A stretch of 64,000 nucleotides of DNA from Litoditis marina (lineage: Eukaryota; Nematoda; Chromadorea; Rhabditida; Rhabditidae): NCBI GenBank assembly GCA_964036275.1, contig OZ038436.1, forward strand, positions 8,237,864 through 8,301,863. The letters are read 5' to 3'. The position numbers and the translations under genes were made by a program. This document shows positions 21,668 through 34,500 of this stretch, in pieces. The stretch's first letter is position 1; each line of letters opens with the position of its first letter. The notes beneath the pieces were generated by a model that saw only the letters and a list, made by a program, of their open reading frames with translations, did not search any database and was not told the DNA's origin.

Positions 21668-22569
21668 CGACTGAGGAGAACTTTAGCGCTGTATGATAAG
21701 AGGAAAGTCTGGCACTCGCCGTGAAACTTGATGAATATTAAAACAACAAAAAAGTAAAGAGCAGCAGGAAAAAGAGAGAGCTGCAAGCTATCTACTGCCT
21801 AGAATCATCAAGGGAGGGGGAGCCGGCTTTAGCCGGCGGCACCTTCCTTGTAGTCAACAATCAATATCAAGCTCTAGAACGCGCAAATATAGTTGTAATC
21901 GAACGTATGTGCCACGTTTTAATTGAAGAGTGACTCACTGTTTCACCATCTCCATATACAGAGTGGGCACTTTATGAGGCAGTGGAAGAAACAATTTCTT
22001 AGTCAATAGTGAGATTGATTTCTGAATTAGTTTGATTAACCTCATGAAAAGCCATGAGAGAATCACAAAAGTTCAGCTGATTTACTTTTTTTCGTGATTT
22101 TCAGGGTTGTTTGAGTAGAAAACTAATTTCCGCTGAGAACAAAGACGAACTTCTCCATTGGATCAAATCACAAAAAGAAGAAACATGCGACAAAGGTATT
22201 TAACCGATTCAGTCTAAATCTTGAATATTGTCATTCCTATTATTACTATTGAATAACAATTCAGTTCATAATATTAAATGTGAAAACAATTTTGAAGTCC
22301 CACTGAATAAAATAACGCATCCTCGGTTTATAAAACATGTGCGAAAGACTGAAACGCGGCAGAAATTTGCCGAAAACAGTATTTATGAACGAGCTGCGAC
22401 AGAAGTATAGTATAATGAAATTAATTTATCTCTTGAGAACATTTCATACTAGTAGTAGTTAGACAACGTGCAATCGTCTAAGTGGCGGTCGGTAAAAACC
22501 GCAGTCAGATGATTACCTAAGCTGAATCGTGCGTAGATAAAAGCACGAACATAATATCACTGGTGAATT

Positions 22570-22830
22570 CTATATCTAACCCGCTTTTAGGTAACCTGAC
22601 TCTTTTTTTGGTAACCTTTTTGAAGATTATTTTGGTGGTAACCGGAAAGTAACCCAAAACCAAGAACAGGTTACTCTCAAAGGCTTTAAAACTCGTTTTA
22701 CTGTTATTCTTGAAAGTAACCCGATTTTGGTATAAGGTTACTTAGAGAATACTTACTCAAGTAACCTAAAAAACGGTTACCAAAAAAGGGTTAGGTTACC
22801 TGAAAACCCGGTTAGTTGTAGAATTGGCCC
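22570..22830. mobile_element. palindromic element rich in GGTAACC
   Basis: Inverted ends TCTAACCCGCTTTTAGGTAACC and its near-inverse (GGTTACCTGAAAACCCGGTTAG). Internal words GGTAACC and GGTTAC are frequent. It is mirrored at 26,781-27,041 in the other arm. A decayed relative lies at 51,470-51,640. Confidence 0.65.
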
Positions 22831-22856
22831 ATAATTATTACGTTTTTAATACGTAG

Positions 22857-23363
22857 TAGGGTTGTTTGAATAGGAATTGAAAGAATTGCACACATCTTCC
22901 AAAAGAATTACAATACTTTTAAATGTCAAATAGTTTTGGAATTGCAATTACAATTTTTTTTCGATTCCAAAAAATATCTGGAATTGCAATTGCAATTCTT
23001 CCGTTTGGGAGAACAACTGGAATTGGAATTGTAATTGACTTGATTTCACCTCGGAATTTATTCAGATTCAATTTTCACCAAATTACTACTGTTTTTGATG
23101 TATCATGTTCAACGTAACAGAAAAGAACAGTTTTCGTTTGTTTCTCGGCGTTTTTTGAAAAAAAAAGACATGAAACTAACTAAATGACTTGGATTTGAAA
23201 TTCAAAATTTGAGATTTTCTGGAATTGATTTGAATTGGAATTGGAGTTGACTAACTTTTGAAAATCTAGAAAGAGTTGAAATTTGAATTGAGCGGTTTTT
23301 GGAAAATCCGAAAAGAATTGAAATTGGGATTGAACTAATTTTCGGAATTGATTAACAACCCTA
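22857..23363. mobile_element. GAATTG-rich element with TAGGGTTGTT inverted ends
   Basis: Starts TAGGGTTGTTTGAATAGGAA and ends GATTAACAACCCTA; inside are many AATTGGAATTG/CAATTCC words. Mirrored at 26,248-26,754. Similar GAATTG-rich DNA occurs at 1,060-1,260 and 30,430-30,500. Confidence 0.65.
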
Positions 23364-24704
23364 TTTTCTAGTACTATTGAGGATATTTCTGCAAGCTGTG
23401 GTTATAAAACATGCATGAAAAACTAAAACGCGGTTACATCTGGCCAACAGAAAAGTTGGCGATAAAATCTTTCGAAAAGTCAATGAAATGCAATTGAACG
23501 TATTTAACACTGTAACTGTTGTATTTACAGTCAATGCATTGTAAGTAACAAAATTTATTACCCATTCTTTCTATTTTCACCGAACTGGTATGTTTTCAGA
23601 ATTGAAACTGGACAGTGATGTTCTACAACGCCTTGACCTTTGGGATCAACGAACTCTTCTCCAGAAACATTTAGTGGAAAAGTCGGAAACAAAAATTCAT
23701 GATGAGTTGTAAAGTACAGAATGAACATTATGTTTTCCTATTCGATTTTATAGATACAGAAATATCCACTAGCGAAGTGTATAACCCACGTGCTTGCTAT
23801 TAACATTACAAAAACAATTGCAGAAAAGAATTCAGCATTTTTCTAAAGTAGTATTCGAAATAAAATGTATTTCATCAGGACTCGTGTATTGAGAGAAAGA
23901 AGACATGAAACATAAGTATGGTATCCCGTGATACATAAATAAAACACAGACTGAAACAGATGCATCGCATGCTATCAAGGTGAATCAATTCAAAATGAAA
24001 CCGGTTAGATCAGTTTGTTTTGGATAGCGCTTTAATATTAACTTTTCTCTTTGTTTGTGTCAAACGCGTTTGCAAGCTACTTTAGCGTAGTTGAATGTTT
24101 TACCTGATCTATTGAACAGGGAGATGACAGAGCATCCTTGATTCTTTGAGCGCATTCAATTAAAATCTAGAATCAACTCTACTCAGCTTGCAGATAAAAG
24201 TTTTCTTTGATATGTTTCTACACAAATTACTGGGATAAACGTCTAATAGACTTGGAGAGCATCGGTTGAGATATGCAGTAAACATCAGTTGAGATATGCC
24301 AGTCGAGATAATCAGCTATAGTAGTAGAAAACCATTTTGTGTGATTCTCCACGTTTTAGCAGCCTGTTAAGAAGTGTGGCTGGAAAAATGGGTTTTCACG
24401 TACACTAGTCGTAAAATTGTACTGTGTTTATAGTTTGTACCCACTTCTTTTCAGTAGCGATTTGCAATTGTTTCTGTGTGCTCAGATCAAAGTGAAAGTA
24501 AGATTGAGGCAGACCTTGAATTGAATTATGTTCGCATAGATATGAACAAATCAATTATCATTTATGAAACCTGGGATTCTCCGTAAATATCGGCATGTTC
24601 GAATGTTCTGAACAGAGCATTTTGTCGCGTTAGTCGTGATAATTCAATGTGCGAATAGTTTAAATTAACCAACTGTTTTTAGGGGTTAGTTTATAAAAAA
24701 AATA

Positions 24705-24906
24705 ATTTTCGATGAAAAACAAGGATTCGAAAGCTAGATTAGCTGTGTAGAAGTCCATATATGTTTTCCTGAATCTTTAGCAGCTAATCAACAATTGACC
24801 TCAGTTTTCTCCAATATGAGAGAAATAGACTGAATAACAGAACTCTATCGGATCTTTTGTCTCTTCGTACCTTCATAGAATGAGAAAGTTAGACCAAGTT
24901 CTCAGC
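24705..24906. other. spacer at centre of 5.5 kb palindrome
   Basis: 202 bp between the arms, without further inverted symmetry that I can see. It forms the loop of the palindrome. No gene. Confidence 0.85.
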
Positions 24907-27549
24907 TTATTTTTTTTATAAACTAACCCCTAAAAACAGTTGGTTAATTTAAACTATTCGCACATTGAATTATCACGACTAACGCGACAAAATGCTCTGT
25001 TCAGAACATTCGAACATGCCGATATTTACGGAGAATCCCAGGTTTCATAAATGATAATTGATTTGTTCATATCTATGCGAACATAATTCAATTCAAGGTC
25101 TGCCTCAATCTTACTTTCACTTTGATCTGAGCACACAGAAACAATTGCAAATCGCTACTGAAAAGAAGTGGGTACAAACTATAAACACAGTACAATTTTA
25201 CGACTAGTGTACGTGAAAACCCATTTTTCCAGCCACACTTCTTAACAGGCTGCTAAAACGTGGAGAATCACACAAAATGGTTTTCTACTACTATAGCTGA
25301 TTATCTCGACTGGCATATCTCAACTGATGTTTACTGCATATCTCAACCGATGCTCTCCAAGTCTATTAGACGTTTATCCCAGTAATTTGTGTAGAAACAT
25401 ATCAAAGAAAACTTTTATCTGCAAGCTGAGTAGAGTTGATTCTAGATTTTAATTGAATGCGCTCAAAGAATCAAGGATGCTCTGTCATCTCCCTGTTCAA
25501 TAGATCAGGTAAAACATTCAACTACGCTAAAGTAGCTTGCAAACGCGTTTGACACAAACAAAGAGAAAAGTTAATATTAAAGCGCTATCCAAAACAAACT
25601 GATCTAACCGGTTTCATTTTGAATTGATTCACCTTGATAGCATGCGATGCATCTGTTTCAGTCTGTGTTTTATTTATGTATCACGGGATACCATACTTAT
25701 GTTTCATGTCTTCTTTCTCTCAATACACGAGTCCTGATGAAATACATTTTATTTCGAATACTACTTTAGAAAAATGCTGAATTCTTTTCTGCAATTGTTT
25801 TTGTAATGTTAATAGCAAGCACGTGGGTTATACACTTCGCTAGTGGATATTTCTGTATCTATAAAATCGAATAGGAAAACATAATGTTCATTCTGTACTT
25901 TACAACTCATCATGAATTTTTGTTTCCGACTTTTCCACTAAATGTTTCTGGAGAAGAGTTCGTTGATCCCAAAGGTCAAGGCGTTGTAGAACATCACTGT
26001 CCAGTTTCAATTCTGAAAACATACCAGTTCGGTGAAAATAGAAAGAATGGGTAATAAATTTTGTTACTTACAATGCATTGACTGTAAATACAACAGTTAC
26101 AGTGTTAAATACGTTCAATTGCATTTCATTGACTTTTCGAAAGATTTTATCGCCAACTTTTCTGTTGGCCAGATGTAACCGCGTTTTAGTTTTTCATGCA
26201 TGTTTTATAACCACAGCTTGCAGAAATATCCTCAATAGTACTAGAAAATAGGGTTGTTAATCAATTCCGAAAATTAGTTCAATCCCAATTTCAATTCTTT
26301 TCGGATTTTCCAAAAACCGCTCAATTCAAATTTCAACTCTTTCTAGATTTTCAAAAGTTAGTCAACTCCAATTCCAATTCAAATCAATTCCAGAAAATCT
26401 CAAATTTTGAATTTCAAATCCAAGTCATTTAGTTAGTTTCATGTCTTTTTTTTTCAAAAAACGCCGAGAAACAAACGAAAACTGTTCTTTTCTGTTACGT
26501 TGAACATGATACATCAAAAACAGTAGTAATTTGGTGAAAATTGAATCTGAATAAATTCCGAGGTGAAATCAAGTCAATTACAATTCCAATTCCAGTTGTT
26601 CTCCCAAACGGAAGAATTGCAATTGCAATTCCAGATATTTTTTGGAATCGAAAAAAATTGTAATTGCAATTCCAAAACTATTTGACATTTAAAAGTATTG
26701 TAATTCTTTTGGAAGATGTGTGCAATTCTTTCAATTCCTATTCAAACAACCCTACTACGTATTAAAAACGTAATAATTATGGGCCAATTCTACAACTAAC
26801 CGGGTTTTCAGGTAACCTAACCCTTTTTTGGTAACCGTTTTTTAGGTTACTTGAGTAAGTATTCTCTAAGTAACCTTATACCAAAATCGGGTTACTTTCA
26901 AGAATAACAGTAAAACGAGTTTTAAAGCCTTTGAGAGTAACCTGTTCTTGGTTTTGGGTTACTTTCCGGTTACCACCAAAATAATCTTCAAAAAGGTTAC
27001 CAAAAAAAGAGTCAGGTTACCTAAAAGCGGGTTAGATATAGAATTCACCAGTGATATTATGTTCGTGCTTTTATCTACGCACGATTCAGCTTAGGTAATC
27101 ATCTGACTGCGGTTTTTACCGACCGCCACTTAGACGATTGCACGTTGTCTAACTACTACTAGTATGAAATGTTCTCAAGAGATAAATTAATTTCATTATA
27201 CTATACTTCTGTCGCAGCTCGTTCATAAATACTGTTTTCGGCAAATTTCTGCCGCGTTTCAGTCTTTCGCACATGTTTTATAAACCGAGGATGCGTTATT
27301 TTATTCAGTGGGACTTCAAAATTGTTTTCACATTTAATATTATGAACTGAATTGTTATTCAATAGTAATAATAGGAATGACAATATTCAAGATTTAGACT
27401 GAATCGGTTAAATACCTTTGTCGCATGTTTCTTCTTTTTGTGATTTGATCCAATGGAGAAGTTCGTCTTTGTTCTCAGCGGAAATTAGTTTTCTACTCAA
27501 ACAACCCTGAAAATCACGAAAAAAAGTAAATCAGCTGAACTTTTGTGAT
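24907..27549 (-). repeat. right arm of 5.5 kb palindrome
   Basis: Inverse of 22062-24704. It ends one base before the left arm of the next palindrome (27551). Arm-to-arm identity appears complete over the parts compared, which implies recent origin or gene conversion. Confidence 0.93.
25899..27506 (-). pseudogene. mirrored exon-family member
   Basis: Exact mirror of the family member at 22,105-23,712, with the same exon boundaries and CGA at the E2a position. Two equal copies in opposite orientation could form dsRNA if transcribed through. Confidence 0.45.
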
Positions 27550-27550
27550 T

Positions 27551-28223
27551 TAACTGGAAACACAGCAGAAAACTCCAGATATCATTATAGTGCGTGCTAA
27601 ATGTACAAAATGTCCGGCTCGTGTGAGACTCGAACCCAAAAGTGTGGGAGCGTGATCGCTAACCACTCTGCCAAATGCGCCTACAGCAACCTTTTATCAA
27701 TTGAACCTTCTCGACAATACGTATATATGTGTTCTCACACAGAATAAAGTGAGATATACAGTATACCGCGGCCTTTCTTCAAGCGACAGTTATTAGGCTG
27801 TTGCCTTTCTGAACAGGCTTGCGAAACGGTTATACACAAAAATGTACTTTACTCATCATAGCAGATTATCTTGACTTTCGTATCCCAACCTGTGTCTCTT
27901 CAAACACACACTATTTCTCTGCTCTATACAAGTTTCCGAGGTGCAAGTCTCGCGAGAGAGTGCGCAAAACGAGAGACGCAGAACGGCATACAGATACCGG
28001 GATACGTAATCAGATGTGCATCGTTTTGCAGTGACTAATATGTTCATTAAAAGATCTCACTTTGGGGGAATCCGGATGTATGACAGTCGAATATGTGTTT
28101 CTGTCAGTAAATTCGGACCTAACAAATTTATCCTGCGAAAATGTAGTTTTTTCTCGATTTCTGTAAAGAAAAAAGCTAAGGTAAACCGATCAAACATACC
28201 AGGTCACCTTCTTTGATGTATCA
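27551..28223 (+). repeat. left arm of second palindrome
   Basis: Inverse of 28844-29516 (paired coordinates sum to 57,067), 673 bp. It carries the tRNA-like sequence on its minus strand. Confidence 0.92.
27615..27681 (-). pseudogene. tRNA-like sequence (mirror copy)
   Basis: Mirror of 29386-29452; see that entry. Confidence 0.5.
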
Positions 28224-28843
28224 GTGAAACATTCAACAACGCTAAAATAAATTTCAAACGCGTTTAAAGACGACAGATAGCAACAGAATGATGGGTTAAC
28301 TCTATGAGAATGAACGTTATATTATTTGTTTTTGTGTGTCCTGTTCAACTCGGAATGCTTATCTTATAACAACGTGTGCACATGTTTTAGTCTGTTTTAA
28401 CAAGCTACGGTTCATTTAGCTACCACGGCGTAAATAGCACTCCTTCCTTCCCTCGATCAAATATACATGTCCTGATCGAACTGATTTCTTCTGGAACTTT
28501 ACTAGACTATTGACTTGATTTTTTCTCTTTTTTTTTACTAAAGGTGAGCAGGGAGTGGGCGGTTCAGAGATGTATTTTCAGTCTACTGTTTCATCGGCGT
28601 TTCTGTGTCTCCCAAAAAATAAAGTAAACGAGTGGTTGAACATATTTAATCAAAGTTTCACAATTAATGATGAACTTTTGAATATGTTTCTTTGGAAGAT
28701 TTCTTTGGTCCCAGTGATTATCCAGTTTCCAAACTCGAGAAAAAAACAAAATATTCACAGAATATATGTTTTTGATTATTTGATCGGTGTATATGTGAAA
28801 ACAATGTTTACGATCGGTGTATATGTGAAAACAATTAAAACAA
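28224..28843 (-). repeat. spacer of second palindrome, inverted copy of 33,950-34,500
   Basis: The 620-bp spacer is the reverse complement of sequence at 33,950-34,500 and also related to 10,290-10,690. It includes the TCTTCTGGAACTTTACTAGA and GTTTTAACAAGCTACGGTTC landmarks and a deleted E3-type exon. The spacer is thus itself a dispersed repeat. Confidence 0.75.
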
Positions 28844-29516
28844 TGATACATCAAAGAAGGTGACCTGGTATGTTTGATCGGTTTACCTTAGCTTTTTTCT
28901 TTACAGAAATCGAGAAAAAACTACATTTTCGCAGGATAAATTTGTTAGGTCCGAATTTACTGACAGAAACACATATTCGACTGTCATACATCCGGATTCC
29001 CCCAAAGTGAGATCTTTTAATGAACATATTAGTCACTGCAAAACGATGCACATCTGATTACGTATCCCGGTATCTGTATGCCGTTCTGCGTCTCTCGTTT
29101 TGCGCACTCTCTCGCGAGACTTGCACCTCGGAAACTTGTATAGAGCAGAGAAATAGTGTGTGTTTGAAGAGACACAGGTTGGGATACGAAAGTCAAGATA
29201 ATCTGCTATGATGAGTAAAGTACATTTTTGTGTATAACCGTTTCGCAAGCCTGTTCAGAAAGGCAACAGCCTAATAACTGTCGCTTGAAGAAAGGCCGCG
29301 GTATACTGTATATCTCACTTTATTCTGTGTGAGAACACATATATACGTATTGTCGAGAAGGTTCAATTGATAAAAGGTTGCTGTAGGCGCATTTGGCAGA
29401 GTGGTTAGCGATCACGCTCCCACACTTTTGGGTTCGAGTCTCACACGAGCCGGACATTTTGTACATTTAGCACGCACTATAATGATATCTGGAGTTTTCT
29501 GCTGTGTTTCCAGTTA
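28844..29516 (-). repeat. right arm of second palindrome
   Basis: Inverse of 27551-28223. Beyond 29516 the sequence resumes a separate duplicated context (TTTTCAGTTGCTATTTG). Confidence 0.92.
29386..29452 (+). pseudogene. tRNA-like sequence with A and B boxes
   Basis: An A-box-like TGGCAGAGTGG (29394-29404) and a B-box-like GGTTCGAGTCT (29431-29441) are spaced as in a tRNA gene. The T-arm pairs at four of five positions. The acceptor stem pairs at only about five of seven (GGCGCAT with ACGAGCC) and no clean anticodon stem forms, so I cannot assign an amino acid. Probably a tRNA pseudogene or a tRNA-derived SINE head that may keep Pol III promoter function. Confidence 0.5.
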
Positions 29517-30309
29517 GTATCCAAAGCTTTTCAGTTGCTATTTGTAATTGGTTCTGTGTAATTAGATCAAAGTACAACCCACAATAGGTCAGACCCTGTA
29601 GAACGGGTGAACCTCCGTAAAATGCGTGTTTGTTAATGCTCCGCGTGAAAAGTCTTTTTTTTTGAGTAACAACATAACTATTGAGAACAAGGATAAAATT
29701 TTTCATCAGTTCAAGTGACACACAGACAAACTGTGTACTAGAGGTATGTTTTATAGTCGACTTTTTTTCATCTCGACTCCTACAGTACACCTGCAGATCG
29801 TTGTAATTACATACACGTTTCCAGAAAGGTCAGAGCATCTTGAAATTTGTAGGTTGAAAGGTGAGATTTTTATCAGACAAAAAAATCCAGAAAACATTAT
29901 AAATTGCGAAAGTGTACTGTTGTCGCAGTGGAAAATATGTGCGCTGTATTTAGTCTATTTCTTTTCTATGTTGACTCCTACAGTATTTTCCAGCACATTG
30001 AGATAACTGTCGTGAGGGTTTCATAAAAGTACACAGACCAACAAGAAATACAGAAGACTTTAACATACAGAAAAACTATATTTCACTGTAGAAATTTGCA
30101 TAGGAAGTGTAGAACTATATGAATCCATTTTTTACTTCTGAAATTAGAATAATTCCTGACACTCGCACTACGTGCTTAAAATATATTATTTCGATGATGA
30201 AGAGTGAATACTGAAGAGTGACGCAACCTGTAAATATAAGGAACGCATGAAAAACGAAGCGCGGTTGAAAACACTGGTGAATTCTGTTTTTTTGTTATTG
30301 GCAAAAGTG

Positions 30310-33300
30310 ATCTTAACTGGTCTGGAAATGGTTTGGATTCGAAATTTTTCAAGTATTAAAATTGTCAATGTTTTCTTATGTCCCAACTTGTTCCAAAGTA
30401 TTTGTTGTAGAGTTTTACTAACTTTTCGAACAGAACAAAATAAATCGGAATAGATTTGGTCCAGAATCGATCGGAAACGGTTTGAATTGGAATTGAATTG
30501 AATCGGGTTTTTAGAATTGGTCAACCACTCTGCACTACAGACAAGATAACCAAAATTGTGTGTTGCAGTCTCTCTTTATAGCAGCGTTGGTCCTGGTGAT
30601 TCTGATAACTTCCTTTTGTAAAGAGCACATTATGCAAACACGTTGTATAGCCACAGTGAAAAAAGTAATACTGACAAGGATTCCACTTTGAAATACTAGA
30701 CTTCAATTGTTACCTATAAGTTAGTTTTGTGTTACAGCGTTGGTCACAAATTGCCATGGAAGAGTGCACTGAAGACGGTTTTGGGTCGAAATCATGCCCT
30801 ACTTACAAGGGATCATCAAAATAGACTACAAAGTACAAAACAGGTTCCAGACCAGCATGTATCAGACACAAAATGAAAGTAAACGAGACACCAGATCTTT
30901 TTCTCGGATTGAGTTGTTAACACAAAGCTCTTTATTACGAGACAAATAATATGCAAAGTTTACCGCTTTATTAATACACCTGTAAGTTTCAGAGTTTTCA
31001 TAAAATAGTTTGGGTCAGAAATGATATGTTATGTTTACCAACGAAAAAAATTATAAGCGACACCAAATAAATTTAGTTGTATTGAACATTTGAATATAGT
31101 AATATTCAAACGTAATAAATCATCGTCATGTATGAGTCACAAATAAAAGTAAACGAGACACTTGGTTTTTAGTTGTTAACTCAGATATTGTCATTCTTAG
31201 GCTTCTCATTACACGACAAAAGTACTGCGAAGTGTACTTCTTTGTTAACACAGCTGTAGGTTTCAGGGTTTTCATAAAAAAGCAAGGGGCTGATATAGGT
31301 TGGTACAAGCAATATTAGATTGTATTAGTAAAAAGTGGGGGAACCAACAAATGTGTGAGTTGTGTTTGGTTCGACCTCGATATCAGCAAAAAGTAAACGA
31401 TACGAATTGCTGTGATACTGTAGCAGAAGTATTCTGCAAAAATAGAACAATACAAATGTTGCACAATGGTTCACGAAGCCCGCATGATATTTCAGAAATT
31501 GCCGAAGGGTATTTCATGTGTGCTTTGACGACATGCGTGCGTTGTGAACCATTGTGCAACATTTGTATTGTTCTATTTTTGCAGAATACTTCTGCTACAG
31601 TATCACAGCAATTCGTATCGTTTACTTTTTGCTGATATCGAGGTCGAACCAAACACAACTCACACATTTGTTGGTTCCCCCACTTTTTACTAATTGTCCT
31701 TTTTTTGCTAGTTGTACTCCTACAACTTCATATGTTGCCTATTTACAGAGTGAATCTTGTGTTATTCATTATATTATTATGGAAATCTCAGTTTCGTGTG
31801 TGCACGAAGCCGAATGCAGACCATAAAATTGCTGATGTTGTAATATAACGCAGGTTACTGGCTCTGTGACTATCAACAACTGAACAAAAACGCTAAACGT
31901 TCCGATTGACATGTACACCGCTTTTAGCGGCGATAAGCGATGGGGATTGGCGCCATTGACAAATCTACAATTAGAGACACCAACTCACTTACAATATAGC
32001 CATTATTTCCAATACCACATCAAAAACCTTCGTTGATTTTTTTTTTCATTCCTGCGTCAATTGACACACGCGTCTGGCGCCAGAACGAAACGAAATTTTC
32101 TAGGTTTTTGAGCTACCAGTACACACTACATGTGTCAATTACTGATTGGAGCAATATTCAAACTATTCAATGTGTTTTTGTTTTGGCGCCATTTGGCGTC
32201 TGTTCCGAGCCAGACGATAAAATTCGATTTTGAATTTGTGGATCTTTATTTCACATTGGAATATTCATTATCTGTTAACTTGAAACAGTTTGATTGACGA
32301 TAACTGATATTTTTCCAACTTTGGCGCCAATTGGCGTCAGCGCACAATGCCAACAGAACTTTTTTTGATTTTCAGATTGAGCATCTTACTTGCCATGTGA
32401 TAGTTATTTAGTGTACCGAATTTCAGACGATTACATTGACGCTGTCGTGAGTTTGGGTTTTGGCGCCATCTGGCGCCTGGTTCGAGCGCCAGAAGAAAAA
32501 TTTCAGTTTTGGTAAAAGACTTTCACACTTTCCAACAAATTATTCAATTTCTATCAGTGTTCAACATTTTAGTTGATAATAAATAGTGTTTTGCCGTTTT
32601 TGGCGCCTATTGGCGCCAGCGCCGGGCGCCAATGGTGATGTATTCATCTCAGATTTGGCGCGACGGGCTAACTTTTGCATTATAACTCATGTTTCAAATT
32701 TCAGCTAAATCGGTTCGATAGTTTTTCCAATAGTCGTTTTTGGCGCCTATTGGCGCCCGCGCCCGGCGCCAGAGATTACATATACATTTCATACTTGGCG
32801 CGACGAGCTAACTTTTGCCATAGAATAGATGTTTCAAATTTCAGCCAAATTGGTTCAGTAGTTTTTCCACTACGATGCGGACAGAATTCCGTGAGGGACG
32901 AGGGAGGAGGGACGAGGGACGAGGGACGAGGGACGAATTACGGCGGAACTTTTCAACAACGACACGAAACCATAACTCAGGCGAAAATAATCCGATTTGG
33001 CTGAAACGTGATGCTCTAACGTTCTCTCCTTTTAGTTTTCAAAAAAAGAATATGTTTGAAGATTTTTGTTAATTAAAAGGAAAAAATGAGTCCGCAATGG
33101 CCAAACCAAAGACAACCCACGCAGAGCGCTTCGCGCTCCGCGCGATTGATGAACATTTGAATATATTTAGAGCAGTCACTTGAAAAAATATTCACTCATC
33201 TCTAAAACTTATTTTCCAGAACTATTCATATATCAATTGCATGGGGGATACACACACTAACTTTCGTCATGTTGTTTTCATTTCACAACCTTTCTTAGGT

Positions 33301-34500
33301 TACTTTTGTATATATCTTTAAATCTGTGTATTGGTATTCAATCAATTTCCTTGAAGAAAATCTTATTATTTTCACCTTAACAAAGTTATTCGGATTATAG
33401 CCATTATTTCTTTAATGCAGTTTTGTGTCGCAGTTTTAGATTAAAGCCGCTGGTTTTCGAAATGGGTTGATTTGCTCTCAACTTTACGATAAGCGGTAAT
33501 TAATGTATATTTATCAAAGTGGGAGACTAACAATGGATTGATTTGTGAAAGCTAATAAATAAGAATATGCCGCTGAAGATACAGACGAAACTAGGTGGTC
33601 TCTTACAGTATACACACCTTTCGAATTTCCGTTTCTCATGCAAAAATCCCTTTTTCTGGTTATGTTTCTAGTAGACAAATCCAATGACCTGAAAATACAG
33701 AAAACTGAATTCAAGTATACGGGAGGAGTCTACATTTGCTGATTGGACTAGTTTAGAATGTACAAACCCGTTTTAGCTTCGATGATAAAGCACTGATTGT
33801 AGACGCTTGCTTTTCTGTCCTCATAAACGGTGTATAAAACACTCAACCGCGGTTGAATCTCAAGCGCAAATTTTGTCATATTAACTCTTATTGAATAACG
33901 CAGATATAACACCTATGCCATAAACATTGTTTTCACATATACACGGATCAAATAATCTAAAACATATATTCTGTGAATATTTTGTTTTTTCTCGAGTTCG
34001 GGAACTGAATAATGATGCTCTACAACGCCTTAATCACTGGGACCAACGAAATCTTTCAAAGAAACGTTCGAAAGTTCAAAATTAATTGTGAAACTTTGAT
34101 TAAATACGTTCAACCACTCGTTTACTGTTTTTTTTGGGACACACATAAACGCCGATGAATTAGTAGACTGAAAATACATCTCTGAACCGCCCACTCCCTG
34201 CTCACCTTTAGTAAAAAAAGAGCAAAAATCAAGTCAATAGTCTAGTAAAGTTCCAGAAGAAATCAGTTCGATCAGGACATGTATATTTGATCGAGGGAAG
34301 GAAGGAGTGCTATTTACGCCGTGGTAGCTAAATGAACCGTAGCTCGTTAAAACAGACTAAAACATGTGCACACATTATTAAGATAGGCATAAATTTCAAA
34401 CGGATCAAGTTATATCATCTTGTTTTGGGCAGCCCTTTGTTCTCAACTTTCCTATCTATTGTCTTTAAACGCGTTTGCAACCTAGGTTAGCGTCGTTAAA
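30310..34500. repeat. segmental duplication block, DIRS-free copy
   Basis: Paralogous to 1,060-1,497 plus 7,465-10,700. At 30,749-30,752 one AATT marks the intact target of the DIRS insertion. The block contains composite element copy 2 and E-type module fragments. At its left edge a module copy has TGA at 30,248-30,250. Confidence 0.82.
31327..33144 (+). mobile_element. composite non-autonomous element, copy 2
   Basis: Same ends as copy 1, flanked by ATT (31324-31326 and 33145-33147). The head (31,327-31,690) is a near-perfect palindrome, so both strands show the same false frame. The body has diverged GGCGCC units and a GGACGAGGGACGA run; the tail is hairpin GAGCGCTTCGCGCTC then CGCGCG. 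Confidence 0.72.

Larger units (their letters stand above)
22105..23712 (+). pseudogene. exon-family member in palindrome arm (best preserved copy)
   Basis: E1 22105-22195 (91 nt, TTTTCAG before, GT after; ENKDELLHWIKSQKEETCDK). E2a lies around 22,228-22,410 in an open frame of 60 codons with HPRFIKHVRKTETRQKFAEN. E2b is near 23,393-23,530. E3 23600-23712 (DVLQRLDLWDQRTLLQKH, TAA). This is the only copy where the E2a position has CGA (22342-22344) instead of TGA; its own E2b still has TGA (23416-23418). A GAATTG-rich element separates E2a and E2b. Probably not functional as a whole. Function unknown. Confidence 0.45.
22062..24704 (+). repeat. left arm of 5.5 kb palindrome
   Basis: Reverse complement of 24907-27549, with every landmark I compared mirrored around the same axis (paired coordinates sum to 49,611). 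Arm length is 2,643 bp. The arm includes an exon-family pseudogene (22,105-23,712), a GGTAACC element and a GAATTG element. Expressed RNA from it could fold into a very long hairpin. Confidence 0.93.

Noticed and set aside
29386..29452. Functional tRNA gene
   Set aside because: Acceptor and anticodon stems are too poorly paired, although A and B boxes are present.
31300..31667. 94-111-codon frames on both strands with CELCLVRPRYQQK
   Set aside because: They lie in the palindromic head of the composite element, so the same peptide is read from both strands; the other copies are broken. No protein evidence.
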